A stretch of 7,427 nt of DNA from Clostridiales bacterium DTU023 (GCA_001512945.1 LFTF01000051.1:29863-37289); one strand, 5' to 3'. Shown: positions 1-5,805, numbered from the stretch's first letter. Notes: a model not told the origin generated them from the letters alone. Made by a program: numbers and translations.

Positions 1-558
1 GTTAGCTCAGGGTTCGGACTTGAGAACTTGTCTGTACAAACCCAAAGAGGCGCGATTGTCGTCAATGACCATATGCAGACAAGCTGCCCCGGTGTTTACG
101 CGATCGGCGATGTCGTCGGCGGATATATGCTGGCTCATGCCGCAAGCCGTGAGGGCGAGGTTGCCGTAAACCATATTCTGGGCATAGAAGATCAGATGTC
201 CAACCGAGCGATGCCAAGCGTCATTTATACGGACCCCGAGGTCGCGAGTGTTGGTCAAACAAAGCAAGAACTCGAAGCAGCCGGATGTACCTTCATCGAG
301 GTGGAATTGCCCATGGGGTGGTCCGGACGTTACCAGGCTGAAACAGAGCGCGGAACGGGCCTTTGTCGCCTGCTCCTCGACAGCGAGACAAAAGAGCTTC
401 TTGGTTGCCACCTGTTCACACCCTACGCGTCAGAGATGATTCTCGCATTTGTAATCATGCTCGAACAGCGTATGACGCTCGATGAGATGAAACGTACCAT
501 ATTCCCCCACCCCAGCGTAGGCGAAATTGTTCGCGAAGCACTGTTCAAGGTAAAATAG
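1..558 (+). CDS. lpdA: Dihydrolipoyl dehydrogenase, C-terminal part (5' end outside window)
   Basis: This is the last 185 residues of a pyridine nucleotide-disulfide oxidoreductase. The family reoxidises the dihydrolipoyl group of 2-oxoacid dehydrogenase or glycine-cleavage complexes, using FAD and NAD+ in the cytoplasm. The frame is open to the left edge. Visible residues 31-41 contain the AIGDV motif whose Asp (residue 37) contacts the FAD ribityl chain, followed by the usual M-L-A-H-A-A-S segment. Residues 75-85 (VIYTDPEVASVG) open the dimerisation domain. Near the end, FPHPSVGE supplies the catalytic His170 and its partner Glu175, in the His-x4-Glu spacing of lipoamide dehydrogenases. The N-terminal FAD domain and redox-active CxxxxC pair lie outside the window. 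The His-Pro/Glu ending favours Lpd over glutathione or mercuric reductase, but without the N-terminus an Lpd-like paralogue is possible. The partner complex is not visible. Confidence 0.88.
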   Translation, partial: VSSGFGLENLSVQTQRGAIVVNDHMQTSCPGVYAIGDVVGGYMLAHAASREGEVAVNHILGIEDQMSNRAMPSVIYTDPEVASVGQTKQELEAAGCTFIEVELPMGWSGRYQAETERGTGLCRLLLDSETKELLGCHLFTPYASEMILAFVIMLEQRMTLDEMKRTIFPHPSVGEIVREALFKVK

Positions 559-595
559 CACCACCAAAAATCGAGAACTCAAACAGTGTTTTTCC

Positions 596-623
596 TTGTA
601 GAGGATTCAGCCTATGGTAGACT
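596..623 (+). promoter_or_regulatory. Possible sigma-A promoter of ridA
   Basis: TTGTAG (596-601) and TAGACT (618-623) are separated by 16 bp, each matching its consensus at 4 of 6 positions. A TGG directly before the -10 gives an extended -10 element. Transcription would start near 630, leaving a leader of about 65 nt that holds the hairpin at 642-673. It lies in the 137-bp gap after lpdA. This is inference from motif matching only. Confidence 0.35.
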
Positions 624-641
624 ATGACCATACAAATTCTA

Positions 642-683
642 CTCGCGCGTCGAGCTTACACGAAACACGCGAGCCTATTTTTT
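642..683 (+). terminator. Hairpin plus U-tract upstream of ridA (lpdA terminator or attenuator)
   Basis: CTCGCGCGT (642-650) pairs with ACACGCGAG (665-673), giving 9 positions with one C-A mismatch around a 14-nt loop. It is followed by CCTATTTTTT (674-683). The U-run ends exactly where the ridA Shine-Dalgarno site begins at 684. It could terminate lpdA transcripts, attenuate ridA, or both. The stem is short and the loop large, so efficiency is uncertain. Confidence 0.4.
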
Positions 684-690
684 AAGGAGA
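684..690 (+). promoter_or_regulatory. Ribosome binding site fixing the ridA start
   Basis: AAGGAGA ends 5 nt before the ATG at 696. It selects this start over the in-frame ATG at 624, which overlaps the presumed -10 element, has no Shine-Dalgarno site, and would add 24 residues not seen in the family. Confidence 0.85.
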
Positions 691-695
691 TTGTC

Positions 696-1076
696 ATGTC
701 GAAAACAGTTATACACTCCAATCTAGTTCCAGAAGCCGTCGGCCCCTATTCGCAAGCCGTCGCCGCGAATGGTTTTCTATTCGTCTCCGGACAGCTTGGA
801 GTTGAAGCAGAATCAGGTGTGATGCCTGACTCTGTAGAAGAGCAAACAAATTTGGCGCTTGTAAATCTTGATGCCATCTTGAAAGAGGCGGGCACGGGTC
901 CGCGACTCGTGCTAAAGACAACGGTTCTCTTAACTGACATGGCTGATTTTGGGGCCGTCAATGCAATTTACGGCGATTATTTTCCAAGTCCATTTCCCGC
1001 CCGCGCGTGCTTTGCTGTAAAACAGTTACCTAAAGACGCAAAGGTAGAGATTGAATGTATCGCCTTGCTGGACTAG
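696..1076 (+). CDS. ridA: RidA family reactive intermediate/imine deaminase
   Basis: This 126-residue protein has the standard length of the RidA (YjgF/YER057c/UK114) family. These are cytoplasmic homotrimers that hydrolyse reactive enamines/imines such as 2-aminoacrylate, made by PLP enzymes, to 2-oxoacids and ammonia. Sequence support includes GPYSQA at residues 16-21, FVSGQLG at 29-35, the substrate-carboxylate-binding Arg103 in the PARACFAV segment, and the catalytic-site Glu120 in KVEIE near the C-terminus. These residues mark the active RidA subfamily, as opposed to paralogues lacking the Arg. The ATG start is fixed by AAGGAGA and by family length. It sits 137 bp after lpdA and 91 bp before mgtE. 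A hairpin plus U-tract precedes it and another follows, so it may be an independent or attenuated unit. The neighbours do not reveal which PLP enzyme it serves. Confidence 0.95.
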   Translation: MSKTVIHSNLVPEAVGPYSQAVAANGFLFVSGQLGVEAESGVMPDSVEEQTNLALVNLDAILKEAGTGPRLVLKTTVLLTDMADFGAVNAIYGDYFPSPFPARACFAVKQLPKDAKVEIECIALLD

Positions 1077-1117
1077 ACCGGACGACCAACTCGATTACCA
1101 GGAGTCTGTCGCCGGTC
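1076..1117 (+). promoter_or_regulatory. Alternative stem competing with the terminator before mgtE
   Basis: GACCGG (1076-1081), then CGAC (1083-1086) after a one-base bulge at A1082, is complementary to GTCGCCGGTC (1108-1117). This makes a 10-bp, GC-rich stem with a 21-nt loop. The loop contains the left arm of the downstream terminator (1102-1108, sharing base 1108), so the two helices cross and would be mutually exclusive or form a pseudoknot. The pairing is seen in the sequence; an antiterminator role is inferred. Confidence 0.35.
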
Positions 1118-1140
1118 AACCCGCGCCAGACTCTTTTTTT
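1102..1140 (+). terminator. Rho-independent terminator between ridA and mgtE
   Basis: A perfect 7-bp stem, GAGTCTG (1102-1108) with CAGACTC (1127-1133), encloses an 18-nt loop and is followed directly by seven T (1134-1140). It lies 25 nt after the ridA stop and 13 nt before the mgtE Shine-Dalgarno site. It may end ridA transcripts and also gate read-through into mgtE. Confidence 0.75.
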
Positions 1141-1153
1141 CCAAAACACCTCC

Positions 1154-1159
1154 AAGGAG
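1154..1159 (+). promoter_or_regulatory. Ribosome binding site fixing the mgtE start
   Basis: AAGGAG lies 8 nt before the ATG at 1168. The longer reading from 1051 would overlap ridA and translate the terminator stem. It adds 39 residues unlike the family, so 1168 is the start. Confidence 0.85.
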
Positions 1160-1167
1160 CTAACGTC

Positions 1168-2526
1168 ATGAGCGATAAAATGAATGAAAAAGAATATATC
1201 GATCATTTGACAGAATTGTTGAATTTGCGAGATTATACGTCTTTACTAAACGAAATCCGCGATGATAACGAAGTCGACGTCGCTCTCTTTATGGAGTCGT
1301 TGCCCGATGACGAAACAGCTTTCGTATTCCGCATGTTGCCCAAGGAGATATGCGCCGAGGTTTTTGCCCATCTAGAACCTGACACACAACGACAGGTTGT
1401 CGCGGCATTCACCGACGAAGAGACAACGAGTATGCTCGATCAACTCTTTGTCGATGACGCGGTTGACTTTCTGGAAGAGATGCCTGCCAATATGGTCAGC
1501 CGTATCCTGCTACTCACAAATCCCGACAAGCGGAGAGTCATCAACCGGTTCCTGCAATATCCCGAGGACTCGGCCGGCAGCATTATGACAGCAGAGTACA
1601 CGCGACTCAAGCAGGACATGACGGTCGCCCAGGCGATCACACACCTGCGGACATTCGGGGAAGACCGCGAAACAATCTATACATGCTATGTTACTGACGA
1701 CCAGCGTTTTTTGGAAGGCGTTATCTCCGTTAAGGCCATCCTGCTCGCCGATGACAAAGACAAAATCGGCGATATTATGGAGCGCGATGTCATCAGTGTA
1801 AAGACAACCATCGACCGCGAGGAAGTGGTACATCTTTTCCACAAATACGATTTTCTTTCCGTCCCCGTCGTTGACCATGAGCACAGACTCGTCGGGATCG
1901 TCACGATCGATGACGCGGTGGACGTCATGCAGGAGGAAACGACGGAAGACTTTCAGAAGATGGCAGCGCTCGCTCCATCAGAGAAACCATACCTTAAGAC
2001 TAGCTTTTTCGAACATGGCATGCACCGCATCGCATGGTTGTTCATCTTGATGATATCGGGCATGATCAATGGTTTGATCCTGGAGAAAAATGAAGCTGCA
2101 TTTCTCGCGTTTCCCCTGCTCGTGTCCTTCATCCCAATGCTCACAGACACCGGCGGTAATGTCGGCGCACAGTCAAGCACGCTCATGATTCGCGGCATGA
2201 CGCTCGGCGAAATTAAATTCGGCGATATTTTCAAGGTCATCATGAAGGAGTCTGCAACGAGCATGCTGATGGGCCTCGTTCTAAGTTCGGTCAATTTCCT
2301 GCGTGTTTACCTGGTTTACGGTGATGCTACAACCGCCCTGATCCTCGCCCTTTCCATGATGGCAACTATCTTCATGGCTGCGGTTCTCGGTGGAGTCCTG
2401 CCTCTCCTCGCAAAAAAAATGAAAATTGACCCCGCCATTATGGCGGCCCCGCTGATCACAACCATAGTTGATGCCGCTGCGCTGGCCATTTATTTCGGAA
2501 TTGCAGTCTCACTACTCAGCATCTAA
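1168..2526 (+). CDS. mgtE: Magnesium transporter/channel MgtE
   Basis: This 452-residue protein has the full length of MgtE, the homodimeric Mg2+ channel of the cytoplasmic membrane. Domains in order: an acidic helical N domain (about 20-130); two CBS domains (about 135-200 and 203-258, with IMTAEYTRL opening the first and FLSVPVVD in the second); the connecting plug helix (about 258-285); and five membrane helices (about 288-306, 310-326, 360-382, 388-415, 424-450). The selectivity region reads TDTGGNVGAQSS (327-338). Asp421 in KIDPAIMAAP matches the pore Asp that binds Mg2+ in the Thermus protein, and TTIVDA (431-436) follows as in the family signature. Many Asp/Glu residues in the N and CBS domains fit the known Mg2+-sensing gate. 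No M-box-like leader is present: the upstream gap is 91 bp and holds a terminator plus a competing stem. Some homologues also carry Co2+. Confidence 0.96.
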   Translation: MSDKMNEKEYIDHLTELLNLRDYTSLLNEIRDDNEVDVALFMESLPDDETAFVFRMLPKEICAEVFAHLEPDTQRQVVAAFTDEETTSMLDQLFVDDAVDFLEEMPANMVSRILLLTNPDKRRVINRFLQYPEDSAGSIMTAEYTRLKQDMTVAQAITHLRTFGEDRETIYTCYVTDDQRFLEGVISVKAILLADDKDKIGDIMERDVISVKTTIDREEVVHLFHKYDFLSVPVVDHEHRLVGIVTIDDAVDVMQEETTEDFQKMAALAPSEKPYLKTSFFEHGMHRIAWLFILMISGMINGLILEKNEAAFLAFPLLVSFIPMLTDTGGNVGAQSSTLMIRGMTLGEIKFGDIFKVIMKESATSMLMGLVLSSVNFLRVYLVYGDATTALILALSMMATIFMAAVLGGVLPLLAKKMKIDPAIMAAPLITTIVDAAALAIYFGIAVSLLSI

Positions 2527-2529
2527 TAT

Positions 2530-2553
2530 CTGCCAAAATACGTGGGGTGGCAG
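2530..2553 (+). repeat. Inverted repeat after mgtE
   Basis: CTGCCA (2530-2535) and TGGCAG (2548-2553) form a 6-bp stem with a 12-nt loop, 4 nt after the mgtE stop. No T-run follows, so it is not a canonical terminator. It may be a weak terminator, an mRNA 3'-end hairpin, or an operator for the next promoter. Confidence 0.35.
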
Positions 2554-2554
2554 C

Positions 2555-2578
2555 ACATCTGTAGACATCACAAACATC
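2555..2578 (+). repeat. Three phased ACATC direct repeats
   Basis: ACATC occurs at 2555-2559, 2565-2569 and 2574-2578, at intervals of 10 and 9 bp, about one helical turn. The set lies 31-54 bp upstream of the extended -10 at 2609. This is the usual position for activator sites at a promoter lacking a -35 box. The repeats are short and could arise by chance. Confidence 0.3.
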
Positions 2579-2605
2579 TTATACAAGGAGACCGCAGATC
2601 GCATG

Positions 2606-2614
2606 TGGTATAAT
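2606..2614 (+). promoter_or_regulatory. Extended -10 promoter of the zinc-ribbon gene
   Basis: TGG followed by a perfect TATAAT (2609-2614) forms an extended -10 element. No acceptable -35 exists at 16-18 bp spacing. The predicted start is near 2621, giving a leader of only about 14 nt that begins at the GGGAG ribosome site (2622-2626). Confidence 0.5.
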
Positions 2615-2634
2615 GTTTGCTGGGAGTAAATGAT

Positions 2635-2865
2635 ATGAATCTAATAAAAACAACGATCGTAAGGCGCAGAATGAAGTACGGCGCACTCAGGAAAAACTCG
2701 GTACATGAGTCAACTTCTGATGCTTATCTTTGCCCGCGTTGTAATAAACTAGTCAGCTATGTCCCCGTTCATTCCATTAAGCGCTGCGTCTATTGCAACC
2801 AGGAACTCGATTGGTCGCTCCCGTTCGTAGCCCCACCTAAGAAAAAACCGGTCGACGTACCGTAA
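2635..2865 (+). CDS. Small zinc-ribbon protein, function unknown
   Basis: This 76-residue basic protein has two CxxC knuckles, Cys33/Cys36 (CPRC) and Cys51/Cys54 (CVYC), separated by 14 residues. That is a compact treble-clef or zinc-ribbon arrangement for one structural Zn2+. The N-terminus is rich in Arg/Lys (residues 5-20), and the C-terminus has a proline/lysine tail (APPKKKPVDVP). I do not recognise a named family. Such proteins are often nucleic-acid- or protein-binding adaptors, but no function is assigned here. The ATG at 2635 is preceded by GGGAG with 8 nt spacing. The in-frame TTG at 2617 lies between the -10 element and the predicted transcription start, so it is rejected. The gene has its own extended -10 promoter 109 bp after mgtE. 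It converges on the hydrolase gene with 2 bp between stops, and no strong terminator follows it. Confidence 0.8.
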   Translation: MNLIKTTIVRRRMKYGALRKNSVHESTSDAYLCPRCNKLVSYVPVHSIKRCVYCNQELDWSLPFVAPPKKKPVDVP

Positions 2866-2867
2866 AC

Positions 2868-3602
2868 TTATAAATTAGTTTTTTCACAGATCTCAATAAA
2901 CAAGGAAAATAGAGCCGACATCACCGGAATTGCTCCTGACAGCTCTTCCGGATGCCACTGAACTCCCAAAATGGGAGACAGTGTTTGATTTGTCGTCTCA
3001 ATCGCTTCAACAACCCCATCACTACTCCACGCGACGGCAACAAGTTCCGGAGCAAGCTCCTTGATTGCCTGATGATGCCACGAGTTAACCGCTACGCTGT
3101 CACCTAATACGCGGTGCATTCGTGAAAAGGGCTCAACGGTCACGCGATGCGTGACCTGGTCCCTGTTGGCCTGTTGTAAATGGTGAATTGTGGATTGCGG
3201 AACATCGTCCATGTGCTGATGGAGTGAACCGCCAAGCGCGACATTGATCAGTTGCATCCCACGGCAGATCCCCAATATGGGAATCTTTCGTTCCAACGCC
3301 AGTTCGAACAAGAGCAGATCATATTCGTCGCGAGAGGCCGAAACTGCGCCAATATTTTTTACGGGTTCTTCACCGTATAGCAACGGCGAGATATCTTCCC
3401 CTCCGGTCAACATCAACCCATCACAGACTTCTAGAATTGATTGAATTGCCATCCTGTTTTTAATTACAGGGATCAGAAGCGGCGCCGCGCCGGCCCTCAG
3501 GATTGAGTTGACATAGGCGTTGTTGACATGGCTACGGTCTGCACCTTGCCAGTACTTATCCTGGATAACAGACAGAGCACCCGATAGACCAATGCGAATC
3601 AT
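2868..3602 (-). CDS. Class I glutamine amidotransferase-like hydrolase (peptidase C26, PuuD-like)
   Basis: This 244-residue cytoplasmic protein belongs to the gamma-glutamyl-gamma-aminobutyrate hydrolase branch of class I glutamine amidotransferases, which cleave gamma-glutamyl bonds with a Cys-His-Glu triad. Visible features are MLTGGEDISPLLYGE (64-78), the nucleophile elbow GICRGMQ with Cys113 (111-117), VNSWHHQA (172-179, typical of the PuuD branch), and WHPEE with His217 and Glu219. There is no synthase domain, so it acts alone. Known family members hydrolyse gamma-Glu-GABA in putrescine breakdown or gamma-glutamyl amines. No other putrescine gene is nearby, so the substrate is open. GGGAGG (complement of 3608-3613) lies 5 nt upstream of the ATG. 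Its 174-bp upstream region contains an extended -10 and two inverted repeats. It is monocistronic as far as visible. Confidence 0.9.
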   Translation of the reverse strand: MIRIGLSGALSVIQDKYWQGADRSHVNNAYVNSILRAGAAPLLIPVIKNRMAIQSILEVCDGLMLTGGEDISPLLYGEEPVKNIGAVSASRDEYDLLLFELALERKIPILGICRGMQLINVALGGSLHQHMDDVPQSTIHHLQQANRDQVTHRVTVEPFSRMHRVLGDSVAVNSWHHQAIKELAPELVAVAWSSDGVVEAIETTNQTLSPILGVQWHPEELSGAIPVMSALFSLFIEICEKTNL

Positions 3603-3616
3603 AGCTGCCTCCCTGT

Positions 3617-3630
3617 CTCTTCATGAAGAG
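3617..3630. repeat. 14-bp perfect palindrome upstream of the hydrolase gene
   Basis: CTCTTCATGAAGAG is a perfect 14-bp palindrome with no spacer, 15-28 bp upstream of the start codon at 3602. A zero-loop palindrome suits a dimeric DNA-binding protein better than an RNA hairpin. The operator role is inferred from position. Confidence 0.4.
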
Positions 3631-3672
3631 CGGATCTCGTGCTACAACTATCGCATAAATGCAACAAAGATC

Positions 3673-3687
3673 CTGTTACGACAACAG
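3673..3687. repeat. Interrupted inverted repeat at the predicted hydrolase transcription start
   Basis: CTGTT (3673-3677) and AACAG (3683-3687) flank a 5-bp spacer. On the minus strand it follows the -10 hexamer (3693-3688) directly and so covers the predicted transcription start near 3681, a typical repressor position. The arms are only 5 bp. Confidence 0.3.
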
Positions 3688-3696
3688 ATTATCACA
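3688..3696 (-). promoter_or_regulatory. Possible extended -10 promoter of the hydrolase gene
   Basis: On the minus strand TGT precedes GATAAT (3693-3688; 5 of 6 matches to TATAAT), forming an extended -10. No good -35 is present at 15-18 bp, where the tail of the upstream terminator lies. The resulting leader would be about 80 nt and contain the 14-bp palindrome. Confidence 0.35.
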
Positions 3697-3707
3697 GCTT
3701 GCCAGAC

Positions 3708-3740
3708 AAATAAAAGCTGCCCGACTTTGCGGGCAGCTTT
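3708..3740 (-). terminator. Rho-independent terminator of the ABC transporter operon
   Basis: On the minus strand AAAGCTGCCCG (3740-3730) pairs perfectly with CGGGCAGCTTT (3723-3713) around a 6-nt loop, an 11-bp stem. The strand continues TTTTATTT (3715-3708). It begins 36 nt after the stop codon of the binding-protein gene and closes the permease-ATPase-lipoprotein operon. The plus strand lacks a comparable T-run, so it acts in one direction. Confidence 0.88.
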
Positions 3741-3776
3741 CGTTGATTGGACCACCATAAATGTAAATAAAATAAC

Positions 3777-4925
3777 TTACTTGAACGTACCCTCCTTGAT
3801 TGCATCAAATTCAACATCACTGGGTTCGGCATCGTAAAACAACTTGAGGAAATCCAAGACTTCGTCCTTTACACTGCGTGTGTAGATTTCCGGATAGAAT
3901 GTTGCTCCGAGCCAGCGTACACCAAGATAGCGGTTGACGGAAGGTGGATTTGCCAGGAAGCCATAGGGCTGTTCGGGCACAATGATAATGTTCCTTGCGT
4001 TCATAGCAGGCAGAGCGCTCCACGCGGGGTCTTTTTTCATCTCTTGCGCGAGTTTCAAAGTATCGATGAGAATATAATCCGGATTCCACTGAATAATCTG
4101 CTCCATAGAAACTTCACTGCCGCTGCCCTTGTTCGCCGCTTCAACCTCCGCGACATTGATGACAGGAACATAGTCGAGGGCTTCGCTGTGAAATGACCCA
4201 ACTGCGTTCGTATTGAGGCCAAAATCTCCCATCGCCCAATACACCCTGACCTGTTCATCTTCAGGGATCGCCGTTTTGGCTGCCTCTGAAAGCGCAAGCG
4301 TCTCCTCACAGTGCTTCGCGAGTTCATCCGTGCGTGACGTATCCCCGATCAGCAACCCGATTTGACGATATGTTTCCGGCATGCCCTCAAATGTCGCCTC
4401 GATAAATACCGTTGGCACGTTGATCTGATTCATCACGCCGTCCATGTCATCTTTGGTCGAATCCTTGGCTTCTCCAAAATCAACAATCACCTCTGTCTGA
4501 GCTAACAAGACAGTCTCCAGGTTGAAGTCAGGACCTTTACCATAAAATTTTCCCATAACAGGCAACTCTTTGAACTTCGGGTCGACGAGCTTGAGTTGAG
4601 AATCGGTGAACGGAACGGCGATGCCACACAGTAAATCAGGACACGCCGTGAAAAGGATAATTTGTGCCAATGTGCCTGATGGCGCAATGCGTGTCAGATT
4701 GGCAGGCAAAACGATTTCTCGGCCCACAGAGTCCGTGAACGTTCTGTCTTTCGGGGCTTCCGTTTCAGTCGGCACCACGGTTGAGGTGTCTTGCGTTGCT
4801 TTAGTCACCGGGGTTGTGCCTTCAGGCTCTGAAGGCGTTTTGGGGCCGCAACCCGTGAGCGCCAATGACGCTATAACGGAAAACAGCACGAGAAGCGTGA
4901 TCCATTTGGTTGTTCGTTTTTTCAT
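3777..4925 (-). CDS. ABC transporter substrate-binding lipoprotein (iron-siderophore/heme/corrinoid type)
   Basis: This 382-residue precursor is of the Peripla_BP_2 (PF01497) class, which delivers iron chelates, heme or cobalamin to a type II ABC importer. The N-terminus MKKRTTKWIT, a hydrophobic stretch and the lipobox LTGC put the lipidated Cys at residue 26, so the protein is anchored outside the membrane. A Thr/Pro/Glu-rich tether (27-60) follows. The domain starts at RTFTDSVGREIVLP (61-74) and continues with the helical-linker pattern of this class. WNPDYILID (280-288) and NPPSVNRYLGVRWLG (326-340) are typical of the C-terminal lobe. Ligand specificity cannot be read off. The ATG at 4925 is preceded by AGAGGT (complement of 4932-4937). 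It lies 16 nt after the ATPase stop, is last in the operon, and is followed by a strong terminator. Confidence 0.92.
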   Translation of the reverse strand: MKKRTTKWITLLVLFSVIASLALTGCGPKTPSEPEGTTPVTKATQDTSTVVPTETEAPKDRTFTDSVGREIVLPANLTRIAPSGTLAQIILFTACPDLLCGIAVPFTDSQLKLVDPKFKELPVMGKFYGKGPDFNLETVLLAQTEVIVDFGEAKDSTKDDMDGVMNQINVPTVFIEATFEGMPETYRQIGLLIGDTSRTDELAKHCEETLALSEAAKTAIPEDEQVRVYWAMGDFGLNTNAVGSFHSEALDYVPVINVAEVEAANKGSGSEVSMEQIIQWNPDYILIDTLKLAQEMKKDPAWSALPAMNARNIIIVPEQPYGFLANPPSVNRYLGVRWLGATFYPEIYTRSVKDEVLDFLKLFYDAEPSDVEFDAIKEGTFK

Positions 4926-4931
4926 TGTTAT

Positions 4932-4937
4932 ACCTCT
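4932..4937 (-). promoter_or_regulatory. Ribosome binding site fixing the lipoprotein start
   Basis: AGAGGT on the minus strand lies 6 nt before the ATG at 4925. A longer in-frame reading from 4985 would put 20 extra residues before the basic n-region of the signal peptide and overlap the ATPase gene. The later start gives a normal lipoprotein signal. Confidence 0.75.
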
Positions 4938-4941
4938 TCTT

Positions 4942-5805
4942 CTATGTGTTTTGAAAATGGCAATGATTCCTATCAGCAGGATCATTCTTCCGATTCGGAC
5001 GAATTTTACTAAAATCGGGCAACACGGTCACCTCGCCGGTTCGCGCGCTCTCCTCGAGACGGATGGGGATCCGGTACACGTGGGAGAGAAGTGATTCCGA
5101 AAGCACCTCTCGGGGTGATCCAAAGGCACAGGCTGTGTGGCCGCTGATCAAGAGCACGTCATCTGCGTAGAGAAAGACGTGCTGTGGGTTGTGTGTCGAA
5201 AAGAGCACAAGGTATCCCTGGCTCGCGAGAGTCCTTATTTGCTCCAGTACACGGATCTGATTGCCGTAATCCAGGCTTGCGCATGGTTCATCCATGATCA
5301 GGATAGGGGCGTCCTGCGCGACTGCTCGCGCGATCAGGACGAGCTGCTGCTCACCGCCCGAAAGTTGATCGTATCGCCGATCTTTGAAGGATTCAATCCT
5401 GAGCAACCGCATCGCTTGTTCGGCTTTCTCAACCTCTTTTTTGCCCGGCTGAGAGAAAACTCCGAAAGAAACAGTGGTCCCCATCAACACCACCTCAGAC
5501 ACCGAGAATTGAAAGGCTCCTGCCTCTTTTTGTGGAATATAGGCCATCTCTCTGGCACGTTTACGCACCGACAGCGAAGGCAGAGGCATATCATTGACAA
5601 GGATTTCTCCCTTCTGCAAAGGAAGGATGCCCAGAATTAACTTGAACAGTGTCGATTTCCCCGCCCCATTGGCTCCCAAGACACCGATCACACGCCCGCC
5701 GGATGACTGGAAAGAAAGGTCAGACAAGACATCATCAACCCGGTAACGGAATGATAAGTCGCGAACATCCAGACCGCGCGTCATAGTTTGCTTGATATTT
5801 ATCAT
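4942..5805 (-). CDS. ABC transporter ATP-binding protein (FepC/BtuD type)
   Basis: This 287-residue cytoplasmic ATPase powers the importer. Motifs in order: Walker A GANGAGKST (44-52), Q-loop Gln92 in YIPQ, ABC signature LSGGEQQ (148-154), Walker B ILIMDEP (168-174) with the catalytic Glu, D-loop SLD (177-179), and H-loop His205 in FSTHNP. All key residues are intact. The sequence pattern and the partner permease place it with FecE/FepC/BtuD ATPases for iron-chelate or corrinoid uptake. After about residue 255 there is a 30-residue polar, basic tail that is not part of the fold. Its ATG overlaps the TGA of the permease gene as ATGA (5802-5805), which suggests translational coupling and equal production. 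An in-frame Met at residue 8 is a possible but less favoured start. The lipoprotein gene follows after 16 nt. Confidence 0.95.
   Translation of the reverse strand: MINIKQTMTRGLDVRDLSFRYRVDDVLSDLSFQSSGGRVIGVLGANGAGKSTLFKLILGILPLQKGEILVNDMPLPSLSVRKRAREMAYIPQKEAGAFQFSVSEVVLMGTTVSFGVFSQPGKKEVEKAEQAMRLLRIESFKDRRYDQLSGGEQQLVLIARAVAQDAPILIMDEPCASLDYGNQIRVLEQIRTLASQGYLVLFSTHNPQHVFLYADDVLLISGHTACAFGSPREVLSESLLSHVYRIPIRLEESARTGEVTVLPDFSKIRPNRKNDPADRNHCHFQNT

Noticed and set aside
1077..1167. M-box/ykoK-type Mg2+ riboswitch upstream of mgtE
   Set aside because: Known M-box leaders are well over 100 nt with conserved loops. This gap is 91 bp, mostly occupied by the terminator and the competing stem, and shows no M-box core.
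2530..2553. Rho-independent terminator of mgtE
   Set aside because: The inverted repeat is real but only 6 bp, and no T-run follows, so it was recorded as a repeat and not as a terminator.
3603..3776. Cobalamin riboswitch that would identify the ABC importer as a B12 system
   Set aside because: The gap holds the operon terminator and the hydrolase promoter. No B12-box-like core is visible, and it is downstream of the ABC operon. The operon's own leader lies beyond the right edge.
4606..5094. Plus-strand open frame of 162 codons opposite the lipoprotein and ATPase genes
   Set aside because: It lies antisense across two well-supported genes with intact motifs, has no ribosome site or family signature, and is a reading-frame shadow. 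The other long plus-strand frames at 5137-5640, 5788-6270 and 6706-7227 are rejected for the same reason.
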